A model generated the notes under the pieces. It was not told where the DNA came from. It saw only the letters and a program-made list of their open reading frames with translations, and made no database searches. 6,820 bases of DNA, taken from the NCBI GenBank assembly GCA_036844615.1, contig DAIUFK010000093.1, forward strand, positions 1 through 6,820, in the 5' to 3' direction. Within the stretch, counting starts at the first letter, position 1; each line of letters begins with the position of its first letter. The stretch is from Palsa-872 sp036844615. GTDB lineage: Bacteria > Chloroflexota > Dormibacteria > Dormibacterales > Dormibacteraceae. Positions 1-6,173 of the stretch are shown piece after piece. The position numbers and the translations under genes were made by a program.

Positions 1-743
1 GACATCGTCTTGCCGTAGATCTCTTCCGGGGCCTCGGTGAGACCGATGTAGTTGCTCAACGACTTGCTCATCTTCAGGGAGCCGTCGAGGCCTTCGAGCA
101 GCGGAAACACCGCGATGTCCTGCGGCTCCTGGCCGTACGACTTCTGGATCTCGCGTCCGAAAAGCAGGTTAAAGAGCTGGTCGGTGCCCCCGATCTCAAC
201 GTCGGCGCGGACGGCGACAGAGTCGTAGGCCTGGTTGAACGGATAGAGGATCTCGTGAGCACCGATCGGAGCGCCGGCCTTTAGGCGATCCGCAAAGTCC
301 TCGCGCTGGAGGACCTGCTGCAAGGTGGCCTTGCCCATGAGCCGCAGGATGTCGGCAGCACCCATCGCGGCCAGCCACTCGGCATTGCCATGGACTTCGG
401 TTCGCTCACGATCCAGTACCAAGAAAGCCTGGTCAAAGTAAGTCTTCGCGTTGGCGTCGACCTGCTCGCGCGTCAGTATCGGTCGCGTTTCTGAGCGCCC
501 GCTCGGATCGCCGATCATTGCGGTGTAGTCGCCGACGATCAGGACCGCTATGTGCCCCTCGTCCTGGAAGGATCTCAGAGTGTCCAGCAAGACCAGGTGG
601 CCTACATGCAGGTCGGGCGCGGTCGGGTCGAGGCCCAGCTTGACCCGGAGCTTGTCGCCCTTGGCCAGGCGCGAGCGCAAGTGGTCCTCGACGTGGATCT
701 CCACCGCCCGCTCACGCAAGCGCTCGAAGAAGTCCGAGCTCAC
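1..743 (-). CDS. tyrS: Tyrosyl-tRNA synthetase, N-terminal two thirds (3' end outside window)
   Basis: Class I aminoacyl-tRNA synthetase that activates tyrosine with ATP and charges tRNA-Tyr in the cytoplasm. I translated 247 full codons from a GTG at 743 with no stop or frameshift. The HIGH-type motif is HVGH at residues 46-49, after KLGLDPTAPDL. GDPSG is at 78-82, YDS starts at 173, GGTDQ is at 185-189 and KMSKS at 224-228. The sequence around these resembles the second bacterial TyrRS type (TyrZ-like, as in Haemophilus) more than E. coli TyrS; this is judged from memory of family sequences. The anticodon-binding and any S4-like C-terminal domain lie beyond the left edge. The start follows the cvpA stop by 4 nt; only a GAGG lies just before it and it is too close to be a good ribosome binding site, so coupling to cvpA is likely. 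The GTG start is inferred from family length and the neighbouring stop; a TTG at codon 9 is a weaker alternative. Confidence 0.95.
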   Translation of the reverse strand, partial: MSSDFFERLRERAVEIHVEDHLRSRLAKGDKLRVKLGLDPTAPDLHVGHLVLLDTLRSFQDEGHIAVLIVGDYTAMIGDPSGRSETRPILTREQVDANAKTYFDQAFLVLDRERTEVHGNAEWLAAMGAADILRLMGKATLQQVLQREDFADRLKAGAPIGAHEILYPFNQAYDSVAVRADVEIGGTDQLFNLLFGREIQKSYGQEPQDIAVFPLLEGLDGSLKMSKSLSNYIGLTEAPEEIYGKTM

Positions 744-747
744 GCCT

Positions 748-1299
748 CTAACTGACCGGGTTGTTGCTGAAGTAGATCTGTGGGTCGGCCGGCAGGGCGA
801 GCTGGAAGATGGTCAGGATCGGCTTGCCGATCGCAGACACAAGGGGCACCGCGATGCGGGAACCCTGAACCTGGTCTCGGATCTGCAGCTGCTGAGAATC
901 CAGCGCTCCCCCGCCGAACGGGTTGCCCGCAGCCTCCAGCTCATACGTGAGCAGAACTGACAGCACGATGGCGGTCACCACACCGATCACCACTCCGAGG
1001 GCCCGGTTGAAGACAATCGCCCCTCCCTGGATCTGACTGCCGACCAGCTGCGCGGCTCCCTCGATGATGACGATCACCGCGATGACGATGCCAAAGAATC
1101 CGTAGATGCGAGAGTCAGCCGTCTCGACGCTCGATGACTGCTGCAGGAGGTTCCCGGCCTGAAGGCCCATGTTGGTGGCGCCGATGAATGCGAGGTAGAC
1201 GGCAACCAGGCCGACCAGCCGGCGGAGCGTTCCGGTGAACAGGCCGAGCGCCCCGTACACGATGACGAGCGCAATCGGAAGCACATCGAGTGCGTTCAT
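748..1299 (-). CDS. CvpA-family integral membrane protein
   Basis: The 183-residue protein has four hydrophobic segments at about 5-23, 27-46, 66-86 and 99-119, then a more polar tail of about 64 residues. The opening (MNALDVLPIALVIVYGALG, then G-x-L-R-R-L-V-G) and the NRALGVVIGVV segment near 98-108 fit the CvpA family (colicin V production protein-like). The biochemical role of this family is poorly defined; links to colicin V export and envelope maintenance come from enterobacteria and should not be carried over directly. The ATG overlaps the pheT stop in ATGA, and a GAGG sits 8 nt upstream inside the end of pheT, so translation is probably coupled. tyrS follows after 4 nt. Family call is from topology and sequence feel; another small four-helix family cannot be fully excluded. 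Confidence 0.75.
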   Translation of the reverse strand: MNALDVLPIALVIVYGALGLFTGTLRRLVGLVAVYLAFIGATNMGLQAGNLLQQSSSVETADSRIYGFFGIVIAVIVIIEGAAQLVGSQIQGGAIVFNRALGVVIGVVTAIVLSVLLTYELEAAGNPFGGGALDSQQLQIRDQVQGSRIAVPLVSAIGKPILTIFQLALPADPQIYFSNNPVS

Positions 1300-3692
1300 T
1301 CGCGGAACCTCGCTCGATGCCGTTTCTCGAGGGCCAGCCTGATTTCAGCCATCACTTTGTCCACTTCGGCGTCCGTCAGGGTGCGCTCGGGGCTGCGGAA
1401 AGTCAAGGTGAACGCGATGCTCTTGTAGCCCTCCGGAACCTGTGGCCCGTGGTATTCGTCGAAGGCGCGGGCGGTCTCCAGGTATTCCCCACCTGACTCA
1501 TTGACTGTCGCTTGGAGCGCGGTCGCCGCCACGTGGTCCTCCACCACCACCGCCAGATCCCGCTCGACAGCTGGGAATCTAGGGAGAGGCTGGGCTCGGG
1601 GGATTCGCGATGCCGCGAGCACCGGCTCCACGTCGATCTCAACCGCGACCAGCCGTCCTTCGATCTTGAAAGCGGACGCCACCGTCGGGTGCAGCTCGCC
1701 GATGTAGCCGAGAAGCCGGCCATCGAGGACCACCGCGGCGCACCGGCCCGGATGGAACAGCTCCTGAGCGCCACGCTGGTACGTGCACTGCGGAGCGCCG
1801 ACTGCGGCCAGACAGGCGTCAACCGCCGACTTCATGGCATAGAAGGCGGCGCGGCCCGCCTCCGCGCTCCCGCCGGCGGTGGCGACGATCCCAAGGCGCA
1901 TGGGTTCGTGCGGCTGCTCGGTCTTCTTGTCCACCGGGGCAAGGAAGGCGCTGGCGATCTCATAGACGCGAACGTTCTGGCGCCCACGATCGCGATTGAG
2001 GGCGACCACGCCGACGAGGGAGGGCAGCAGGGATGTGCGCAGGGTGTCCATGTCATCGCTCAATGCGTTTGAGACGCGCATTGCATGCGCATCTATACGA
2101 AGGCTCTCGAGCACACGGCCGGAAACCAGAGCAGGGTTCCAGGTCTCGTTGAACCCAGCGCCGGCAAGCACCTCGCGAGCAACGTCAAGGCGCCGACCAA
2201 GGCTTGGCTCCGATGGGCTCCAGGTGTCGTGACGGCGGCCCGGCAGCGTCGGTGGAACGCGATCGTACCCATAGACGCGGCCCACCTCCTCGACGAGGTC
2301 TTCAGGAATCGTGACGTCAAGCCTGAAGACAGGCGGCAGTACGTCCCAGTCGCCATCCTCGAGCGCCCGGACGTGGAAGTTAAGACGCTTCAGGATCGAC
2401 TCCGCCTCCTCGAGCGGCACGTGCACGCCGAGGACCTCATCCACCAGCGCTGGGCGCAGCCTGACCCGAACCGGTTCCTGAGGCCGTGGATACACGTCGG
2501 CCCACTCACGATGAACGCTGCCGCCGGCCAGCTCGGCGATGAGGGAAGCCGCGCGTCGTGCGCCTGCCAGCGCCAGCTCGGCGGGCAGGCCCTTCTCGAA
2601 GCGCGCGGAGGCCTCGGTGCGGATCCCGAGCTGTCGCGCCGTCTGTCGCACGCTTGGACCGCTGAAGGTCGCTGCCTCGAGCAGGATGTCGGTCGTTCCC
2701 TCGGTGACCGCGCTCTCCTCGCCGCCGATAACGCCCGCGAGCGCAACAGGTTTCCTGGCATCGGCGATCACGAGCATGTCGACGCTCAGCTCACGTTCGA
2801 CCCCATCCAGGCAGAGCAGCCTCTCCCCAGCCTTCGCGCGCCGCACGCGTATCTCAGGCACTGTCCCGTCCCCCTCGAGCTTCGCCAGGTCGAAGACGTG
2901 AAGGGGCTGCGCATATTCAAGCAATACGTAGTTGGTGATGTCGACGACGTTGTTGATCGGCCTCACGCCGCAGGCGCGAAGGCGCCGCTGGAGCCAGTCA
3001 GGGCTCGGTCCCACCCGGACCCCTCGGATCACGCCTCCGATGTAGCGACTGCAGAGGTCGGGTTCGTCGATTGAGACGTTCACCAGGTCATGGCCAGGCG
3101 GGTCGGCCGTGCCGGTGAACGCGGGCATGAAGTCCCGCTCCATTGGCCGGTCCAAGCCTGCAGCGAGCTCGCGAGCGACACCAAGGTGGCCCATGCAGTC
3201 GGGCCGGTTGGAGGTGACCTCGGCCTCCATGATCGCCAGGCTCGGAATCACGGAGGTCAGTGAATCTCCGGGCTTTCCCGCGCTGAGGATGAGAATGCCC
3301 GAGTGATCGTCCCCGAGGAGAAGCTCCTCGGCCGAGCAGAGCATGCCGCCTGCCTTGTAGCCCGCGATATTCATGTCCTTGACCAGCTTTCCGTTGGGCA
3401 CAGTGGTGCCGGGAAGCGCCACTGGCACCAGCGAGCCGACGACGGCGTTCGGAGCGCCCGCGATGATCTGCTCAACGCGATCGCCGAGGTCGACCTGGTG
3501 GACCCACAGGTCGTTGCGGGACTTCGGGTGCTTGATCTGCTCGAGGACCTTGCCGACCACGATCTGTGAAAGGTCGACAACGGTCAGCGACTCGACCTCC
3601 ACCCCCAGGCGGGTCAGCACGTCTGCAGCGTCCTTGGGCGTGACGTCGTCGAGCTTGACGAAGTCCGACAGCCACTCGTAGCTCAGCCGCAT
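1296..3692 (-). CDS. pheT: Phenylalanyl-tRNA synthetase beta subunit
   Basis: Beta subunit of the (alpha-beta)2 class II phenylalanyl-tRNA synthetase; it binds tRNA-Phe and in the family carries the editing site that removes mischarged Tyr. The product has 798 residues, the usual bacterial length. Visible regions in order: N-terminus MRLSYEWLSDFV; EMAP/tRNA-binding OB domain about 40-150; the family motif TSNRPDC at 160-166; B3/B4 editing region about 210-385 with RTEASARFEKG at 358-368; B5 domain about 403-480; the catalytic-like core about 500-690; and the C-terminal FDX-ACB anticodon-binding domain about 704-797 (FPAVERDL at 706-713, EGYKSIAFTLTFRSPERTLTDAEV ending at 777, given here as one family block). 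The open frame continues upstream of the ATG, but those codons overlap pheS and do not look like PheT. The start is 2 nt after the pheS stop with no good ribosome binding site, pointing to coupling with pheS. The stop overlaps the cvpA start. Confidence 0.98.
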   Translation of the reverse strand: MRLSYEWLSDFVKLDDVTPKDAADVLTRLGVEVESLTVVDLSQIVVGKVLEQIKHPKSRNDLWVHQVDLGDRVEQIIAGAPNAVVGSLVPVALPGTTVPNGKLVKDMNIAGYKAGGMLCSAEELLLGDDHSGILILSAGKPGDSLTSVIPSLAIMEAEVTSNRPDCMGHLGVARELAAGLDRPMERDFMPAFTGTADPPGHDLVNVSIDEPDLCSRYIGGVIRGVRVGPSPDWLQRRLRACGVRPINNVVDITNYVLLEYAQPLHVFDLAKLEGDGTVPEIRVRRAKAGERLLCLDGVERELSVDMLVIADARKPVALAGVIGGEESAVTEGTTDILLEAATFSGPSVRQTARQLGIRTEASARFEKGLPAELALAGARRAASLIAELAGGSVHREWADVYPRPQEPVRVRLRPALVDEVLGVHVPLEEAESILKRLNFHVRALEDGDWDVLPPVFRLDVTIPEDLVEEVGRVYGYDRVPPTLPGRRHDTWSPSEPSLGRRLDVAREVLAGAGFNETWNPALVSGRVLESLRIDAHAMRVSNALSDDMDTLRTSLLPSLVGVVALNRDRGRQNVRVYEIASAFLAPVDKKTEQPHEPMRLGIVATAGGSAEAGRAAFYAMKSAVDACLAAVGAPQCTYQRGAQELFHPGRCAAVVLDGRLLGYIGELHPTVASAFKIEGRLVAVEIDVEPVLAASRIPRAQPLPRFPAVERDLAVVVEDHVAATALQATVNESGGEYLETARAFDEYHGPQVPEGYKSIAFTLTFRSPERTLTDAEVDKVMAEIRLALEKRHRARFRE

Positions 3693-3694
3693 GA

Positions 3695-4717
3695 CTAAAA
3701 CTGGTCCAGGAAGCGAAGGTCGGATTCGTAGAACAGGCGGATGTCGTCGACGTCGTGCTTGAGCATCGCCATGCGCTCGATGCCGAAGCCCCATGCGTAG
3801 CCGTTCCAGGTCTCGGGATCGATCCCTCCATTCCTAAGCACCTGCGGATGGACCATGCCGCAGCCGCCGACCTCCAACCAGCCCTTATGCCTGCAGCTCT
3901 TGCAGCCGGCGCCGCCGCAGATGCCGCAGGACACGTCGAACTCGAAGCTGGGTTCGGTGAACGGAAAGTAGCTCGGCCTGACGCGAACCTTTCGCTCTTT
4001 GCCGTACAGCGACTGGATCATGAAAAGGAGAGTGCCCTTCATGTCGCCGACAGTCAGCCCGCGGTCCACCGCGAGGCCCTCGACCTGGCTGAAGTAAGGC
4101 AGGCGCGTGGCCTCCGGCGCGTCGCGCCTGTAGCACCTGCCCGGCGTGATGATGTAGATGGGCGGCTCCTTGATGCGCTGCATGGCGCGAATCTGGACCG
4201 GAGACGTATGGGCGCGCAGCAGCAATTGCGGCGTGAAGTAGAACGAGTCCCAGTTCTCGCGAGCCGGGTGGCCGGCCGAGATGTTGAGAGCCTCGAAGTT
4301 GTACCACTCCGTCTCGACCTCGGGTCCGAGCTCGACCTTGTAACCCAAGCTCTCGAGCACCGTCTCGATCTGGCGCTGAACCTGCGTGAGCACGTGGATC
4401 CGGCCGCGCCCGAGGGGCGGGCCCGGGAACGTTATGTCGATTGCTTCGGTCTCGGCGATGTCGGCGAGACGCGCTCCTTCGAGCTCGGCACGACGGGACG
4501 CGAGCCCCGCCTCGATCGCGCGCTTAGCGTCGTTTGCCGCCTGGCCGAGCGCTGCGCGCTTCGCGGGATCCAACTTGCCGATGCCGGCGAGCAGGCCACT
4601 CACCTGGCCGCTCTTACGTCCCAGGTAGTCGAGGTTGATTGTCTCGAGCTCGCCCTCGGTCCGCGCTTTCCCGATGGCTGCGAGCGCCTCCTTGGTCAGC
4701 TCAATCGAATCGCTCAA
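3695..4717 (-). CDS. pheS: Phenylalanyl-tRNA synthetase alpha subunit
   Basis: Catalytic alpha subunit of phenylalanyl-tRNA synthetase: it activates Phe and transfers it to tRNA-Phe with PheT. The product has 340 residues, the normal length. Residues 1-90 are the helical coiled-coil arm that contacts tRNA. The catalytic core follows: GPEVETEWYNFEALN at 131-145, HPAR at 150-153, RAHTSPVQIR at 168-177, motif 2 around 186-214 (GRCYRRDAPEATR, FSQVEGL) and motif 3 GFGIERMAML at 310-319. Four cysteines at 264, 267, 272 and 275 form a C-x2-C-x4-C-x2-C cluster, also known in some Gram-positive-type PheS. The start is TTG: a GGAGGAGG tract lies 8 nt upstream, the family N-terminus begins here, and no ATG or GTG in frame is nearby. 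The frame stays open further upstream, but only as a shadow of the methyltransferase gene. TTG overlaps the methyltransferase TGA in TTGA. Confidence 0.97.
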   Translation of the reverse strand: MSDSIELTKEALAAIGKARTEGELETINLDYLGRKSGQVSGLLAGIGKLDPAKRAALGQAANDAKRAIEAGLASRRAELEGARLADIAETEAIDITFPGPPLGRGRIHVLTQVQRQIETVLESLGYKVELGPEVETEWYNFEALNISAGHPARENWDSFYFTPQLLLRAHTSPVQIRAMQRIKEPPIYIITPGRCYRRDAPEATRLPYFSQVEGLAVDRGLTVGDMKGTLLFMIQSLYGKERKVRVRPSYFPFTEPSFEFDVSCGICGGAGCKSCRHKGWLEVGGCGMVHPQVLRNGGIDPETWNGYAWGFGIERMAMLKHDVDDIRLFYESDLRFLDQF

Positions 4718-4733
4718 GCTGCTCGCCTCCTCC
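4710..4733 (-). promoter_or_regulatory. Ribosome binding site and TTG start of pheS within a TTGA overlap
   Basis: On the minus strand GGAGGAGG (4733-4726) lies 8 nt before TTG (4717-4715). The TTG shares its last two bases with the methyltransferase TGA. The Shine-Dalgarno is inside the last arginine codons of the methyltransferase. This signal decides the pheS start, since no ATG or GTG competes nearby. A terminating ribosome could re-initiate directly. Confidence 0.8.
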
Positions 4734-5442
4734 GCACTTCGAACAGGAGCAGCGCTGCGGCGGCCGCGACGTTGAGCGACTCGACGCCACTCGCCAGTGG
4801 GACGGTGACGAGCTTGAGGTTCGAGTGCGAGAGCCCGTGGGCCTCGCTGCCCAGCACGATCATGCCCGCATTCTCTATCGGCGAATCCGCGAGCGGCGCG
4901 CCCCCTGAGGCAGCCGCCCCGTAGCCCGCCAAGGCGGCCAGGTCTTCCCAGGCTGCACTTGCGATCGTCAGCCGGAACACGTTTCCGGCCGAAGCGCGCA
5001 CCGATTTGGCTCCGTACGGATCGGCGCATCCGTCGAGCACGGCAAGGGCTGGCGCGCCGGCAGCGGCGGCCGTCCTGCAGATCGCGCCGACGTTCCCTGG
5101 ATCCTGCACGCGATCCAGCACGATAAGGGGCCAGCGCGAGGCTCGGGCGGCGGCGACCGCCTCGCTCGCCGAGGATTCGCGCACCTTCGCGATGGCGATC
5201 ACGCCTTGCGGGGTCACGGTCTGGCTGACGGAGCGGAACACCCCCCTCGACAGCGTCACCCGTTGCGCCGCGTCAAGCGCACATTCGTCGCCTTCGCGCA
5301 CGGCGAGAAGCTCCAGCTCGACCCCAGCCGCGACGGCCTCGGCGACCACGCGCGGACCTTCCAGGAGGGCGAAGCCTGGCTCGCGCCGGCGGGCGAGGCG
5401 CTGCAACCTGCGAACTACCTCGTTCTCCGGGCTGGTTAGCAT
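4714..5442 (-). CDS. SpoU/TrmH-family (SPOUT) RNA 2'-O-methyltransferase
   Basis: SAM-dependent methyltransferase of the SPOUT superfamily, expected to 2'-O-methylate a ribose in rRNA or tRNA; the target base cannot be read from sequence. From ATG 5442 the protein has 242 residues. The N-terminal part (LTSPENEVVRRLQRLARRR, then FALLEGPRVVAEAV) fits the substrate-binding domain of SpoU proteins. The catalytic domain shows motif 1 (LDRVQDPGNVGAICRTA, about 109-125), motif 2 (IVLGSEAHGLS, about 195-205) and motif 3 (VPLASGVESLNVAAAAALLLFE, about 214-235, named here only by its SLNVA core); the trefoil-knot SAM site is built from these. The start is uncertain. ATG 5442 matches the usual family N-terminus, while ATG 5472 adds ten residues, follows an in-frame TAG directly and is equally possible; neither has a strong Shine-Dalgarno. 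Similar genes next to pheST in Bacillus and actinobacteria are annotated as rRNA methyltransferases. The stop overlaps the pheS start. Confidence 0.93.
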   Translation of the reverse strand: MLTSPENEVVRRLQRLARRREPGFALLEGPRVVAEAVAAGVELELLAVREGDECALDAAQRVTLSRGVFRSVSQTVTPQGVIAIAKVRESSASEAVAAARASRWPLIVLDRVQDPGNVGAICRTAAAAGAPALAVLDGCADPYGAKSVRASAGNVFRLTIASAAWEDLAALAGYGAAASGGAPLADSPIENAGMIVLGSEAHGLSHSNLKLVTVPLASGVESLNVAAAAALLLFEVRRRRAA

Positions 5443-5472
5443 CTGTCCGAACGCGCCGCTCCGAGCCGGCAT

Positions 5473-5571
5473 CTACGTGCCAGGACGAGCGTCTGCGTTG
5501 TTGGCGCTTGCGCTCCAATGCTCACGCATCCTGTGGATGCGCTCCGCTTCGGTGCTCGCGCCGCCTAGCAT
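5473..5571 (-). CDS. Possible 32-codon ORF before the methyltransferase (doubtful)
   Basis: In the rplT-methyltransferase spacer an ATG at 5571 opens a 32-codon frame ending in TAG at 5475-5473, directly before the upstream ATG (5472) of the methyltransferase. An AGGA lies 8 nt before the start. The peptide begins MLGGASTEAERIHRMREHW and ends in a Ala/Asn/Arg-rich tail; residues 7-18 could form a charged helix. The TAG-ATG junction copies the rpmI-rplT junction. I recognise no family. The frame also overlaps an inverted repeat, so the open frame may be chance in GC-rich DNA or part of a dispersed repeat. Confidence 0.2.
   Translation of the reverse strand: MLGGASTEAERIHRMREHWSASANNADARPGT
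5524..5542 (-). repeat. Hairpin in the rplT-methyltransferase spacer
   Basis: On the minus strand CGCATCC (5541-5535), ACA, GGATGCG (5531-5525) forms a perfect 7-bp stem with a 3-nt loop, plus a possible G-U closing pair. No T-run follows, so it is not an intrinsic terminator. Its left arm also matches two upstream GGATGC copies (5616-5611 and 5573-5568). Confidence 0.45.
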
Positions 5572-5580
5572 CCATCTCGT

Positions 5581-5629
5581 CCTGACCCGCAGCTGCTCGG
5601 CCCGGCCGGCGCATCCGGGCAGGGTCAGA
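5581..5629 (-). repeat. Nested stem-loop enclosing the rplT stop codon
   Basis: On the minus strand TCTGACCC (5629-5622) pairs with GGGTCAGG (5588-5581): seven Watson-Crick pairs plus one U-G. Inside it, GCCCGG (5620-5615) pairs with CCGGGC (5605-5600), and the rest holds the self-complementary GCAGCTGC. The rplT TGA (5627-5625) is within the outer left arm. No U-tract follows, so this is not a classical terminator. It could protect or process the mRNA or modulate expression of the downstream genes; this role is inference. Confidence 0.45.
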
Positions 5630-5978
5630 GGCTTTTCTTTGCAACCTCCACCAGCCGAGCAAAGGAACCGCTGTCGCGCACGGCCAGGTCAGCCAGCACT
5701 TTGCGGTCGATCTCCACTCCGGCCTGGCGAAGGCCGTGCATGAGCTTGCTGTAAGGCAGCCCGGATTGCCGCGAGGCGGCGTTGATCCTGGCGATCCAGA
5801 GCTGTCGCATCTCCCGCTTGCGCCGGCGCCTGTCGCGGTACGCATATGCGAGCGCGTGCAGCACCGCCTCGTTGGCCGGGCGGAAGAGGAGCTTCTTGGA
5901 AAGTCGGAAACCTTTGGCGCGCTCGAGAATCGCCTTATGGCGCCGGTGCGCTGGAACTCCGCGCTTGACCCTTGCCAT
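5625..5978 (-). CDS. rplT: 50S ribosomal protein L20
   Basis: L20 binds 23S rRNA early in assembly of the large subunit and, in E. coli and B. subtilis, also represses its own operon by binding mRNA. The product has 117 residues, the usual length. The very basic N-terminal arm (MARVKRGVPAHRRHKAILE, then KGFRLSKKLLF) is followed by the RDRRRRKREMRQLWIARINAASRQ helix, named here by its RQLWIARINA core, and the globular RNA-binding end SYS-like segment LPYSKLMHGLRQAGVEIDRK and LADLAV. The ATG follows the rpmI TAG with no spacer, and I see no good Shine-Dalgarno, so translation is probably coupled to rpmI, as in other bacteria. The stop codon is inside a potential stem-loop. Confidence 0.98.
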   Translation of the reverse strand: MARVKRGVPAHRRHKAILERAKGFRLSKKLLFRPANEAVLHALAYAYRDRRRRKREMRQLWIARINAASRQSGLPYSKLMHGLRQAGVEIDRKVLADLAVRDSGSFARLVEVAKKSL

Positions 5979-6173
5979 CTAGATGCCGAGGCCCCGCCGC
6001 ACTTCTTTACGGTCCGCCTTGGCCACCGGCTGCTCGTTCTCGTAGTTGCGCTTGCGCTTCTGGGACTTGTGCTCAAGCATGTGGCTCTGCCAGGCGCTGG
6101 CGCGCATCAGCTTGCCGGTCTTGGTGACGCGGATCCGCTTGGCGAAGGCCTTGCGCGTTTTCATCTTAGGCAC
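5979..6173 (-). CDS. rpmI: 50S ribosomal protein L35
   Basis: Small basic protein of the 50S subunit, 64 residues, normal length. The family start MPKMKTRKAFAKR is clear, followed by the TKTGKLMRASAWQSHML segment and the basic KSQKRKRNY stretch. The start is GTG at 6173: it gives the conserved MPKMKT N-terminus, and an AAGGAG (6189-6184) lies 10 nt upstream inside infC codons. An ATG three codons later (6164) would cut off MPK. The gene overlaps the infC end by 8 nt, and its TAG abuts the rplT ATG. In E. coli, L20 represses here by acting near the rpmI start; whether that holds in this organism is not shown by the sequence. Confidence 0.97.
   Translation of the reverse strand: MPKMKTRKAFAKRIRVTKTGKLMRASAWQSHMLEHKSQKRKRNYENEQPVAKADRKEVRRGLGI

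Noticed and set aside
2085..3074. 329-codon open frame on the plus strand opposite pheT
   Set aside because: Antisense shadow of a conserved PheT region; its product has no recognisable domain.
3693..3794. N-terminal extension of PheT by 34 codons
   Set aside because: The added residues are an out-of-frame reading of the pheS end; the family N-terminus begins at ATG 3692.
3755..4924. 389-codon open frame on the plus strand opposite pheS and the methyltransferase
   Set aside because: It lies entirely antisense to well-recognised genes, has no family signature, and long antisense frames are common in GC-rich coding DNA.
4718..5029. N-terminal extension of PheS by 104 codons to an upstream ATG
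   Set aside because: The added part overlaps the methyltransferase catalytic domain in another frame, and PheS has its normal length and a strong Shine-Dalgarno at TTG 4717.
5522..5575. 17-codon frame in the spacer starting at ATG 5575
   Set aside because: Very short, arginine-rich, overlaps the hairpin, and has no support beyond a weak AGGA.
5473..5624. tRNA or other known RNA gene in the spacer
   Set aside because: No cloverleaf, T-loop consensus or CCA end; the inverted repeats do not match an RNA family I can name.
5006..5743. 245-codon plus-strand frame across the methyltransferase, spacer and rplT end
   Set aside because: Low-complexity Ala/Arg/Ser-rich product, no domain, antisense to two conserved genes.
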